A stretch of DNA of 45,072 nucleotides from Bacteroidales bacterium (GTDB taxonomy: Bacteria > Bacteroidota > Bacteroidia > Bacteroidales > UBA932): the NCBI GenBank assembly GCA_012515395.1, contig JAAYYL010000017.1, positions 1 to 45,072 of the forward strand. Reading direction: 5' to 3'. Each line of letters starts with the position of its first letter. Within the stretch, counting starts at the first letter, position 1. Both the position numbers and the translations under genes were made by a program. A model generated the notes under the pieces. It had not been told where the DNA came from. It did no database searches and was given only the letters and a program-made list of their open reading frames with translations. Positions 10,800 through 19,583 of this stretch are shown here, piece by piece.

Positions 10800-11573
10800 A
10801 TGGGTAAAGTAATCGCCATTGCAAATCAGAAAGGAGGAGTAGGAAAAACAACCACGGCCATTAATCTGGCGGCTTCACTGGCCGTAATGGAAAAGAATGT
10901 TTTATTAGTAGATGCAGATCCGCAGGCGAATACGACTTCCGGACTTTGTTTTGATCCCAATGCCGGAAGCGGTGATACACTTTATGAATGCCTGATTGGG
11001 ACAGTGCCTGTTGAAAAAACCATTATCCAGACTGAAATTGAAGGGCTCAAACTGATCCCTTCACACATTGACCTGGTGGGAGCTGAAATTGAATTGCTTT
11101 CTGTCCCCGAACGTGAACAGGTCCTGAAACAGCACCTGGATTCCATCCGTCAGCATTTTGACTATATCTTTATTGATTGTTCTCCATCACTGGGTCTGAT
11201 CACGGTAAATGCGCTGACTGCTGCTGATTCTGTGATCATACCTGTTCAATGTGAGTTCTTTTCCCTGGAAGGGCTTGGAAAATTGCTCAACACCATTAAG
11301 ATCGTGCAAAGCCGTTTGAACACCAATTTGGCCATTGAAGGTTTTTTGCTGACCATGTATGACGTGCGTCTTCGTTCCCACAATCAGATTGTGGAAGAGG
11401 TCAGGCACCATTTTCAGGATATGGTATTTCAAACCGTTATCCAGCGCAACGTTCGGCTGAGTGAATCGCCTTCACACGGGAAACCCGTGATATTATACGA
11501 TGCCGCATCGGTAGGCAGCAACAATTATCTGAATCTGGCCAGGGAATTTCTAAAGAAAAACAAACATGACTAA
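10800..11573 (+). CDS. parA: Chromosome-partitioning ATPase ParA/Soj
   Basis: IANQKGGVGKTTTAINLAASL deviant Walker A, VDADPQAN, DYIFIDCSPSLG; overlaps parB. Confidence 0.97.
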   Translation: MGKVIAIANQKGGVGKTTTAINLAASLAVMEKNVLLVDADPQANTTSGLCFDPNAGSGDTLYECLIGTVPVEKTIIQTEIEGLKLIPSHIDLVGAEIELLSVPEREQVLKQHLDSIRQHFDYIFIDCSPSLGLITVNALTAADSVIIPVQCEFFSLEGLGKLLNTIKIVQSRLNTNLAIEGFLLTMYDVRLRSHNQIVEEVRHHFQDMVFQTVIQRNVRLSESPSHGKPVILYDAASVGSNNYLNLAREFLKKNKHD

Positions 11574-12462
11574 AAAACCGGCTTTAGGAAAAGGTTTGGG
11601 AGCCCTGATCTCTGAATCACCTTCAATAGGTGACTGGAAACCCCGGAATCCCGTTGTGCTTCCTCAGATGGAAGGGACTTCCATGGTAGATATCTCGCAA
11701 ATTGAAGTAAATCCGGAACAACCCAGAAAAGAATTCAATGAAGAATCCCTTGCCGAGTTGGCTGCTTCCATCAAAACACTCGGTCTGATCCAGCCCATCA
11801 CGCTTCGGAAACTTGCTGCAAACCGTTACCAGGTTGTCAGCGGTGAAAGAAGGCTCAGGGCAGCCCGGATAGCAGGTTTGACAAAAGTCCCCGCCTATAT
11901 CCGCCAGGTAGAGGATAGCGAATTGCTGGAAATGGCGCTTGTAGAAAACATTCAGCGTGAGAACCTGGATGCAATGGAAATCGCGTTCGGATTTCAACGA
12001 TTGATAGAAGAGTGCAGCCTGACGCAGGAGAGATTGGCTGACCGTGTGGGAAAGAAGCGTGCCACTGTAGCCAATTATTTGAGATTGATACAGTTACCTG
12101 CAGAGATTCAGTTGCTCATAAGAGCAGGGGCTTTGACCATGGGGCATGCGCGTGCGTTGCTTTCCCTGGAAAATGATGAAAGCCGTGTGGCGCTGGCTCG
12201 CAAAATAGTAGATAAAGATCTGTCTGTCAGAAAGGTGGAAGAAATGGTGCGTCCTGCAGAGACTTCCGGGACCAGGTCTGAACCCAAAGAAACAGAATTG
12301 CCGGATACCTATTACCGTGTTCTGGAAAAGATCGGCAGGTATTTCAATCACAATATCAGCGTGAAAAGGAATCCGAAAGGAGAAGGGGTCTTGTCCATTC
12401 ATTGCTCCAGTGACGCGGAAATGGAAGCTTTCCTGGATGCACTGGAAAAGAACAATATATAG
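11566..12462 (+). CDS. parB: Chromosome-partitioning protein ParB/Spo0J
   Basis: KPALGKGLGALI N-terminus; NPEQPRKEF, GERRLRAAR, ENIQRENLDAMEIA, HTH and dimer domain. Confidence 0.96.
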   Translation: MTKKPALGKGLGALISESPSIGDWKPRNPVVLPQMEGTSMVDISQIEVNPEQPRKEFNEESLAELAASIKTLGLIQPITLRKLAANRYQVVSGERRLRAARIAGLTKVPAYIRQVEDSELLEMALVENIQRENLDAMEIAFGFQRLIEECSLTQERLADRVGKKRATVANYLRLIQLPAEIQLLIRAGALTMGHARALLSLENDESRVALARKIVDKDLSVRKVEEMVRPAETSGTRSEPKETELPDTYYRVLEKIGRYFNHNISVKRNPKGEGVLSIHCSSDAEMEAFLDALEKNNI

Positions 12463-12477
12463 CCGATTCCCGTACTT

Positions 12478-13362
12478 GTGAAACGTTGTTTGATCATCCT
12501 ACTATACTTGTTTGTTTCCGTAACTTTTGTTTACGGACAATTTGCCGTTGACATGGGTGATCAAAATACACAATCCCGCGGTGACACTACGGTGCAGGCA
12601 AAAGAACCATTCAAGCTGAAAACTTATTTTACAGCCCTGGCCGGCAAGGATTCCTTAAACCTGGGCAGGGTTTTTTCAGGGGCAATTGTCCTTCCGGGAT
12701 ACTCGCAAGCCTATAACCGTCAATACTGGAAGATCCCCGTAGTTTATGCCGGTATGGGTGCCGGGATATACATGGGATACCGTTATAACATGAAATACCT
12801 GGATACGGAAAATGATACGTATGCTTTATACAGGAATTTATTTTATGTAGGAGCAGGCTTGTTTTACTGGGGCAGTTTGCTGGACGGTGTGATGCAGTTC
12901 AGGTATGAAAAAGAAGTATTGCCGGCAAGGGCCACTCTGTATTCGGCACTGTTGCCCGGGCTCGGACAAATCTACAACAGGGACTATTGGAAAATTCCCA
13001 TCATTTACGGAGGCCTTATTGCCTGCGGGTATTTCTGGCAATACAACGGTATGCAGTACCAACGTTATAAAACCATGTACAACCACGCCACAGCCAACCC
13101 TTCCGAATACGACGGATGGATGACTCCGGAAAACATAAAATGGTACCGGGATTCTTTCAGGCGGTACCGGGATTATTCAATCATTGCCACTGTCCTTGTA
13201 TACGCGCTTAACATCATAGATGCCAATGTTTTTGCGCATTTTCAGGATTTTGACATCAGTGATGATCTGACACTTCGTATTGAACCGGGGATCATTCCCG
13301 TAGCCATGTATGCATCCGCCTCTTATCCGGGTGCAGGAATACAAATGAGACTTACTTTTTAA
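12478..13362 (+). CDS. DUF5683-like membrane protein with duplicated module
   Basis: GTG start; signal peptide; two LPGxxQxYNRxYWKIPxxYxG modules (12679-12760 and 12940-13020); follows parAB as DUF5683 genes commonly do in Bacteroidota. Confidence 0.8.
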   Translation: MKRCLIILLYLFVSVTFVYGQFAVDMGDQNTQSRGDTTVQAKEPFKLKTYFTALAGKDSLNLGRVFSGAIVLPGYSQAYNRQYWKIPVVYAGMGAGIYMGYRYNMKYLDTENDTYALYRNLFYVGAGLFYWGSLLDGVMQFRYEKEVLPARATLYSALLPGLGQIYNRDYWKIPIIYGGLIACGYFWQYNGMQYQRYKTMYNHATANPSEYDGWMTPENIKWYRDSFRRYRDYSIIATVLVYALNIIDANVFAHFQDFDISDDLTLRIEPGIIPVAMYASASYPGAGIQMRLTF

Positions 13363-13376
13363 AAAATGAACCTTTT

Positions 13377-15149
13377 ATGAGATCCAAATGCATCTTTTTT
13401 CTGATAATTTTCATGACTTTGTTTTCCCAGAGTTCGCAAGCCCAGATTTTCCGTAAACCCACTAAAAAACAGCTGACTCAGCAGGTGGATTCCCTGTTGA
13501 AACTGACCGATTCCCTGCAGCAGGTCATTTTGACTATGGAAATGCCTGTAAACGATACGCTGATGACCGAGGCAGAGATCAATGAAGGCGGATTTGATAA
13601 CCCCCCCGTAGATTTAACGTTTGAATTCGATTCTCTGACTACCGAACAAAGGCTGAGTCTGTATTACCATCAGAATGTTTTGAATCAGATGCCCGATCCC
13701 ATGACACTGGAAAACCTGGATACGGCCTCCCTAAGGTCCGATATTCCCGACTCGGTCTATATAGACAGGCTTACCCGGATGAATTGTTTTATAAAATTGC
13801 CGTACAACAATATTGTAAAGAACCACATCATTCACTATACCCAGAAAATGCCGGACCGTATTCCCACGATTTTGGGGTTGGCTCAGTATTACATGCCGTT
13901 GTTCGAAGAGATTTTCGATTCCTATGAAATGCCCCTGGAACTTAAAGCCATGGCTGTCATTGAGTCCGCACTGAATCCCCGGGCCGTATCAAGGGCACGG
14001 GCAAAAGGAATGTGGCAATTCATGTACCGGACTGCCTTGAATTACAACCTTACTATCAATTCATATGTAGATGAGCGTCTGGATCCGATCGTATCCGGAG
14101 ATGCAGCAGCACGCTATTTGCTGGATTCCTACCGCATATACGAAGACTGGGTTCTGGCCATAGCCTCTTACAACTGCGGAATAGGAAATGTCAACAAAGC
14201 CATTCGCAGGGCCGGCGGGTCAAGGGAATTCTGGGACATCTATCCGTTTTTACCCCGCGAAACCCGCGGTTATGTGCCGGCTTTTGTAGCGGCCCTGTAT
14301 ACCATGCGTTATTACAACGAACACAACATCAAGCCTCTTCCCGTTGAAATGCCGGCTCATGTAGACACTTTTGAAGTGAACAAAATGCTCCATTTTGAAC
14401 AGGTAACGTCATTTTTGGATATTTCCGTTGACCAGCTGCGGGATCTGAACCCTCAATATGTCAAAGATATAATTCCGGGAGTGGAACGTCCCTATATTTT
14501 ACGTATCCCCTTTGAATATAGCGGAGAATTTGCTGCGCTGCAGGATTCCATATTTTCTTTCAAAGACAGTGTGTATTTCAACCCGCTTATCTTGAATACA
14601 CGTGCCAAGTCAACCGATACTCAGATTACCCACAGGGTTCGCAGCGGGCAGACGCTAAGCCATATAGCGTATCGCTACGGGGTAAGAATTGCTGACATAA
14701 AATACTGGAACGGGCTCCGTTCAGACAGGATCATGCCCAACCAGAGGCTGATCATTTACACAGACAGGAACGCTGCCCCACGCGCTTCGTCTCAAAATTC
14801 CGGTACGGCAGCGGCACAGGGAAACCTGATTACACACACGGTCAGAAGAGGGGAGACATTGGGTGGAATTGCCGAAAAGTACGGGGTAAGTGCAGCCAAT
14901 ATTCGTTCCTGGAACAATATGAGAAGCAGCACCATTTATGCCGGAGGCACCCTGAAAATATATACATCTGCCACGATTGCAACCTCTCATGACGGTAATT
15001 TTGAGTATTATACCGTAAAATCCGGAGACAGCCTATGGGATATTGCCAATAAATTGGGAATAACCGTACAGAACATCCGTTCCCTGAACGGGCTGGGAAG
15101 CGGTTCCAGAATTTATCCGGGGCAAAAGCTGAAGGTCCGGAAAATGTAA
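13377..15149 (+). CDS. MltD-like lytic transglycosylase with three C-terminal LysM repeats
   Basis: SLT motif ESALNPRAVSRARAKGMWQFM...ASYNCGIGNVNKAI; three LysM blocks beginning HRVRSGQTLSHIA, HTVRRGETLGGIA, YTVKSGDSLWDIA. Confidence 0.95.
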   Translation: MRSKCIFFLIIFMTLFSQSSQAQIFRKPTKKQLTQQVDSLLKLTDSLQQVILTMEMPVNDTLMTEAEINEGGFDNPPVDLTFEFDSLTTEQRLSLYYHQNVLNQMPDPMTLENLDTASLRSDIPDSVYIDRLTRMNCFIKLPYNNIVKNHIIHYTQKMPDRIPTILGLAQYYMPLFEEIFDSYEMPLELKAMAVIESALNPRAVSRARAKGMWQFMYRTALNYNLTINSYVDERLDPIVSGDAAARYLLDSYRIYEDWVLAIASYNCGIGNVNKAIRRAGGSREFWDIYPFLPRETRGYVPAFVAALYTMRYYNEHNIKPLPVEMPAHVDTFEVNKMLHFEQVTSFLDISVDQLRDLNPQYVKDIIPGVERPYILRIPFEYSGEFAALQDSIFSFKDSVYFNPLILNTRAKSTDTQITHRVRSGQTLSHIAYRYGVRIADIKYWNGLRSDRIMPNQRLIIYTDRNAAPRASSQNSGTAAAQGNLITHTVRRGETLGGIAEKYGVSAANIRSWNNMRSSTIYAGGTLKIYTSATIATSHDGNFEYYTVKSGDSLWDIANKLGITVQNIRSLNGLGSGSRIYPGQKLKVRKM

Positions 15150-15150
15150 C

Positions 15151-16776
15151 CTAGGCAGGATCTACATCTATCCGGCATTGTGCGGGAGAACAGGAATGCT
15201 GTTTGATAATTGCCGCCAGTCTGTCTTTTACGTTTTGAGCATTGAGGTTTCTGGGTATAATGAGCTGAATACGGTAAGCAAATACAATTTTCCGGGTTCC
15301 GACGGGACAGAATGGGCCCTCGGTACGGGCCGGAAAATCTGCTTTTACAAGCATTTCGCCAATCTCTGAAGCTTTTTTACCGGCAGTAGTTTTCCGGGCA
15401 TGGGATACAGTAAGCCCAATCATGCGTGTATGTGGCGGGTAGTTGTAGCGGATCCTTTCTTCCAATAAATGCGATAAAGTAAGGTAATGATCTTCTTCCT
15501 TAATCCATTGGTAAAACGGATGATCTGTTTCAGCAGTTTGAAATATGACCGGGATTGCAGGTGTTTGTGATGATGCCCAGGTCAATGCATGAACCGCCAG
15601 ATGGAGAGCCTGTTCCGTGGCCCTGAAATGTTTTCGGGACAATAGCTTTTCCGTATGAAGAAAACAGATCATGCCCGTTTTTTCTTCCAGGAAATGATGC
15701 AACCGGTAAGGCCGGCATACTTTTATACCGGAATCTCCGGGGGCATCTTCCAGGTAATCGGGATCGGATTCCACCAGCAGCACTTCTTTTCCATTGTCAA
15801 TTACCTCCCGGGCCGTACGGACAGTCTTTATGTCCAGAACACCTTTCATGGCATTGCTGATCAGGGATTTGACTGTGTCGATAATAATAAGCGGGGCCCG
15901 GAGAAAGTTCTTTTCCTGTACTTCTGCCAAATGTTGAAATTTGTTTTTTTTCAGGTTGTAAAAGGTCTCGAGCGATGGAATTACAGAGCCCAAAATAACC
16001 TGAGCCCGGAACATTTGTCCCATCATCAGGGCTGTATCCCTGGAATGAAGATGCGGTGCTGCATCTTGTTTTTTGTGTCCCGGATGTTCTTCCATATCTA
16101 CCAGGATCAGGCCCAAACGCGTAAAGGGAAGAAACAAGGCGTGATGCATACCGCAGACGATACAGGGATTCCCTGCATAAAGCTCTTTCTGGGCGCGGCT
16201 TTGTTCTTTCATAGGACGTTTTGAATGAAAGCAGAACAGGGTCTGTCCGAATAACGGTAACAACTTTTCGTAAATGTTTTCACAGGCAGCTCTGTCCGGT
16301 TCCAGGATCAGGCACTGTCCACCGGCTTCGATCATATTTTGGAGCTGTTTCCCGTAAAAACCAATCCGTTCAGGACCACTAATATACAGTGGTTTGCCAA
16401 CCTTAGGCAAAAGGAATGTTTCTGTTCCGGAAAATACGCTGCGTCTTTTGAATTTCCACAGGCTCAATGCCTTTTTTGCTACCGTACCGGGGGGACACAT
16501 GTAATAGCGGGCGATCCATTCCCAAAATTTTAAAGTTTGTTCAGGGATTACAGGCAGCGATTTTTCCACCCCTGTGACTTCTTTATAAGTTTCTTCAGAA
16601 CCGGGTAAAGGTTCGTTTTTGTGTATACGCCATACAATGCCCGTGTAGCTTTTTTGACCCACGGGAGCCTGAACCTGTTTCCCGGGAAACACTTCCGGGG
16701 CAAATTCGCCCGGGATCTTGTATGTAAGAAGGTTTTCCAGGGCAAGTGGAAACAAAATATCGGCGTAAGTTTCCAT
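15151..16776 (-). CDS. Compact PriA-like primosomal protein lacking catalytic helicase motifs
   Basis: Start set at METYADILFPLALENLLTYKIP (TAATG overlap with the ispH stop) rather than the listed ORF start at 16842. PriA 3'-DNA-binding N-terminus (KFWEWIARYYMC), relic VDMEEHPGHKKQDAAPHLHSRDTALM, GSVIPSLETFYN, C-terminal YNYPPHTRMIGLTVS...DVDPA; no Walker A and no Cys-rich zinc module. Confidence 0.85.
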   Translation of the reverse strand: METYADILFPLALENLLTYKIPGEFAPEVFPGKQVQAPVGQKSYTGIVWRIHKNEPLPGSEETYKEVTGVEKSLPVIPEQTLKFWEWIARYYMCPPGTVAKKALSLWKFKRRSVFSGTETFLLPKVGKPLYISGPERIGFYGKQLQNMIEAGGQCLILEPDRAACENIYEKLLPLFGQTLFCFHSKRPMKEQSRAQKELYAGNPCIVCGMHHALFLPFTRLGLILVDMEEHPGHKKQDAAPHLHSRDTALMMGQMFRAQVILGSVIPSLETFYNLKKNKFQHLAEVQEKNFLRAPLIIIDTVKSLISNAMKGVLDIKTVRTAREVIDNGKEVLLVESDPDYLEDAPGDSGIKVCRPYRLHHFLEEKTGMICFLHTEKLLSRKHFRATEQALHLAVHALTWASSQTPAIPVIFQTAETDHPFYQWIKEEDHYLTLSHLLEERIRYNYPPHTRMIGLTVSHARKTTAGKKASEIGEMLVKADFPARTEGPFCPVGTRKIVFAYRIQLIIPRNLNAQNVKDRLAAIIKQHSCSPAQCRIDVDPA

Positions 16777-17657
16777 TACATATTCCGGACTTTTTCCGCT
16801 ACCTGTTCCATAAGCCAGTACGGAGTGGACGTGGCTCCGCATATCCCTACCGAGTCGCCCGGTTTAAACCATTGGGGATCAATGTCATTGGGATTCTCTA
16901 TGGAATAACTTCGCGGGTTGGCTTCTTTGCATGTTCTATAAAGAACTTTTCCGTTGGAGCTCTCTCTGCCTGCCACAAAAAGTATCAGCGATTTTCCTGC
17001 GGCAAAGCGTGTGAGCGCTTCCTGCCTGCCGTCAACCTGAGCGCATATGGTATTGAATATTTTTAACAATCCCGGATCAATCCCTTTTTCCACCATTAAA
17101 ATGCGCAATTTGTCGGCTGTTTTTTTGTATTCCCCGGGATTTTTGGTGGTTTGGGAGAACAGGGAAACGGGCCCGCCAGAAAAACGGACCTGATCAATAT
17201 CTTTCAATGTTTCAATTACAATGGCATCACCGGAGACTTGTCCCAGCAGGCCGACCACTTCCGCATGTCCTTTTTTTCCGAAGATCAGGATCTGTCCGTC
17301 CATGGGTTTGATCCTGTCGTATTCTTTCAGGATCTTTTTTTGCAATTGCAGTACTACAGGGCAAGTGCACTCCAGAAGGGCAATGTTGTTGGAACGGGCC
17401 ATGGAATAAGTCAGAGGCGGTTCTCCGTGTGCACGGATCAAAACGGTTGACCCTGTTGAAAGGTCGCTCATATCCTCCCTTGTGATTACACGTAATCCTT
17501 TGGATTCCAAACGGTGCAGCTCCTCGTTATTGTGTACGATGGCTCCCAGAGAATAAACCGTTTTCCTTTCGTCAAGCGCTTCTTCTGCACATTGAATGGC
17601 CCGTATGACTCCGGAACAAAAACCTGACTGTTTATCTATTTCAACCTGATACCCCAT
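16776..17657 (-). CDS. ispH: 4-hydroxy-3-methylbut-2-enyl diphosphate reductase
   Basis: SGFCSGVIRAI, IRAHGEPP, CTCPVV, NTICAQVDGRQEAL: the three Fe-S cysteines are present. Confidence 0.95.
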   Translation of the reverse strand: MGYQVEIDKQSGFCSGVIRAIQCAEEALDERKTVYSLGAIVHNNEELHRLESKGLRVITREDMSDLSTGSTVLIRAHGEPPLTYSMARSNNIALLECTCPVVLQLQKKILKEYDRIKPMDGQILIFGKKGHAEVVGLLGQVSGDAIVIETLKDIDQVRFSGGPVSLFSQTTKNPGEYKKTADKLRILMVEKGIDPGLLKIFNTICAQVDGRQEALTRFAAGKSLILFVAGRESSNGKVLYRTCKEANPRSYSIENPNDIDPQWFKPGDSVGICGATSTPYWLMEQVAEKVRNM

Positions 17658-18337
17658 TTTTCCTCCATGATTTTTTTAAACCAATCCAGTTGTTCTTCTA
17701 CGCTCATACTTCCGTTGTCCAGCAACAGGGCATCAGGCGCTTTCACCAGGGGATGTGTTTCCCGGTGGGAATCCACGTAATCCCGCTGACGCACGTTGGC
17801 CAGCACCTGGGCGAAGGTTGCCTCCATTCCTTTTGCCTTCAGTTCCCGGAGCCTTCGGTCGGCACGGATCTCTGCCGGAGCGGTCATAAAGATTTTCAAC
17901 TCGGCCCGGGGAAACACGGCAGTCCCGATATCCCTGCCGTCCATAACGATTCCTTTTTTCTCTCCCCGTTTTCTAAGCTGAAAATCCACAAAATCCCGGA
18001 CAAGCGGGATTTCAGATACCGGACTTACATGAGCTGAAACTTCCATGCTTCGTATTCGCTCTTCCACATCTTTCCCGTTTACATACGTTCGGTTCTGACC
18101 TGTTTGCGGATCTTTGACAAAAGTAAGCCTGATATCTTTCAGATGGTCAACGATGGCTTGGGCATTTGGTTTCCCTTCCGGACTTATCCATCCGTGATCC
18201 AGGGCGTACAAGGTAACTGCCCGGTATAGCGCTCCGGAATCCAGGTATGTATAATCCATTACCTTGGCAATGGCTTTGGCGAATGTACTTTTTCCCGTAG
18301 AAGAGTGGCCGTCTATGGCTATGATGATCTTCTTCAT
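17636..18337 (-). CDS. cmk: Cytidylate kinase
   Basis: MKKIIIAIDGHSSTGKSTFAKAIAK, YLDSGALYRAVT, DGRDIGTAVFPRAELKIFMTA. Start placed at MKKIII, not the listed 18385. Confidence 0.95.
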   Translation of the reverse strand: MKKIIIAIDGHSSTGKSTFAKAIAKVMDYTYLDSGALYRAVTLYALDHGWISPEGKPNAQAIVDHLKDIRLTFVKDPQTGQNRTYVNGKDVEERIRSMEVSAHVSPVSEIPLVRDFVDFQLRKRGEKKGIVMDGRDIGTAVFPRAELKIFMTAPAEIRADRRLRELKAKGMEATFAQVLANVRQRDYVDSHRETHPLVKAPDALLLDNGSMSVEEQLDWFKKIMEEKWGIRLK

Positions 18338-18385
18338 AATGTGACCCAAATGTAAATGAAAATCTCCTATTTGTGAAATTCCCAC

Positions 18386-18393
18386 TATCTTTG
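18386..18393 (+). promoter_or_regulatory. Candidate -7 element (TATCTTTG) upstream of the NtrC-like gene
   Basis: Exact TAnnTTTG match about 20 bp before the ATG at 18414. Confidence 0.4.
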
Positions 18394-18413
18394 TACCCCA
18401 TAAAAGAGGATGT

Positions 18414-19583
18414 ATGAGAATTTTGATTGTCGATGATGAGAAAAGTATAAGGAATACCCTGAAAGAGATACTGGAGTATGAAAATCATGAAGTAGTACTT
18501 GCAGAAAACGGAGAACAGGCACTTTCGGTACTGGAACAGGGAAAGGTCCAAATAGATACGGTTTTTTGCGATATTAAAATGCCGGGCATAGACGGCATTG
18601 AAGTGCTGGAAAAAATACAGGAAATGGATTTGGATGCGCCGGTTATCATGATCTCCGGTCACGGCAATATTGATACGGCGGTGGAGTGCATCAAGAAAGG
18701 GGCTTACGATTTCATTGAAAAACCTCTGGATTTGAACCGTATCCTGATCACTCTCAGAAATGCCAACGATAAAACCTCTTTGGTTCAGGAAAACAAAAAA
18801 CTGAAAAAGAAAGATTCCAAAGTCCCTCCGCTCATTGGGCAATCTCCCGCCATAAAACGTATATGGGATATCATAGACAAGGTAGCAGCGACCGATGCAA
18901 GGGTGCTTATTACCGGATCCAACGGAACCGGAAAAGAACTGGTGGCACGCTGGCTGCATGAAAAAAGTACACGTTCAAAAATGCCCTTTATTGAAGTCAA
19001 TTGTGCTGCCATACCGGGAGAACTCATTGAAAGTGAGTTGTTCGGACACGAGAAGGGGTCTTTTACTTCTGCCATAAGGCAACACAAAGGAAAATTTGAA
19101 CAGGCGGACGGAGGAACCCTGTTCCTGGACGAAATCGGTGACATGTCGTTGGCTGCCCAGGCAAAAGTGTTGCGCGTATTGCAGGAAAACAAAATTACGA
19201 GGGTAGGTTCGGACAAAGATATCAACGTGAGTGTAAGGGTGATAGCAGCTACCAATAAGGATCTTGTGGAAGAAATAAACAAAGGCACTTTCCGGGAAGA
19301 CCTGTATCACCGGCTGAGTGTAATCATCATGCACGTACCTCCTTTGGCTGAACGTAAAGAAGACATTCCGCTTTTAGCTGAATATTTCATGGAACAAATT
19401 TGTTCCGAATACGGGATGTCAAAGAGGACCATATCTGCCCGTGCCCTTGAAGAACTCGGGAAACTTAACTGGACAGGAAATGTAAGGGAACTTAGAAATG
19501 TTATTGAAAGGCTTATCATTCTCTCTGCAGATAGGATAGAAGAGGAAGATGTGAAAGCTTATGCCGACCCTTTGTTCAAATAA
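18414..19583 (+). CDS. NtrC-family response regulator (REC + AAA+) without a C-terminal HTH
   Basis: REC (IVDDEKSIR, FCDIKMPGIDGIEVL, SGHGNIDTA, EKPL), AAA+ (GSNGTGKELVARWLHEKS, ELFGHEKGSFTSA, GGTLFLDEIGDM); ORF ends about 15 aa after the LNWTGNVRELRNVIERLIIL region. Confidence 0.93.
   Translation: MRILIVDDEKSIRNTLKEILEYENHEVVLAENGEQALSVLEQGKVQIDTVFCDIKMPGIDGIEVLEKIQEMDLDAPVIMISGHGNIDTAVECIKKGAYDFIEKPLDLNRILITLRNANDKTSLVQENKKLKKKDSKVPPLIGQSPAIKRIWDIIDKVAATDARVLITGSNGTGKELVARWLHEKSTRSKMPFIEVNCAAIPGELIESELFGHEKGSFTSAIRQHKGKFEQADGGTLFLDEIGDMSLAAQAKVLRVLQENKITRVGSDKDINVSVRVIAATNKDLVEEINKGTFREDLYHRLSVIIMHVPPLAERKEDIPLLAEYFMEQICSEYGMSKRTISARALEELGKLNWTGNVRELRNVIERLIILSADRIEEEDVKAYADPLFK

Noticed and set aside
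16776-16842. P-loop-like GTGSGKS at the N-terminus of the listed 563-aa PriA-like ORF
   Set aside because: It lies in the 22 codons upstream of the likely start (METYADILFPL), inside the ispH coding region in another frame. The true start overlaps the ispH stop as TAATG, so this is not a displaced Walker A.
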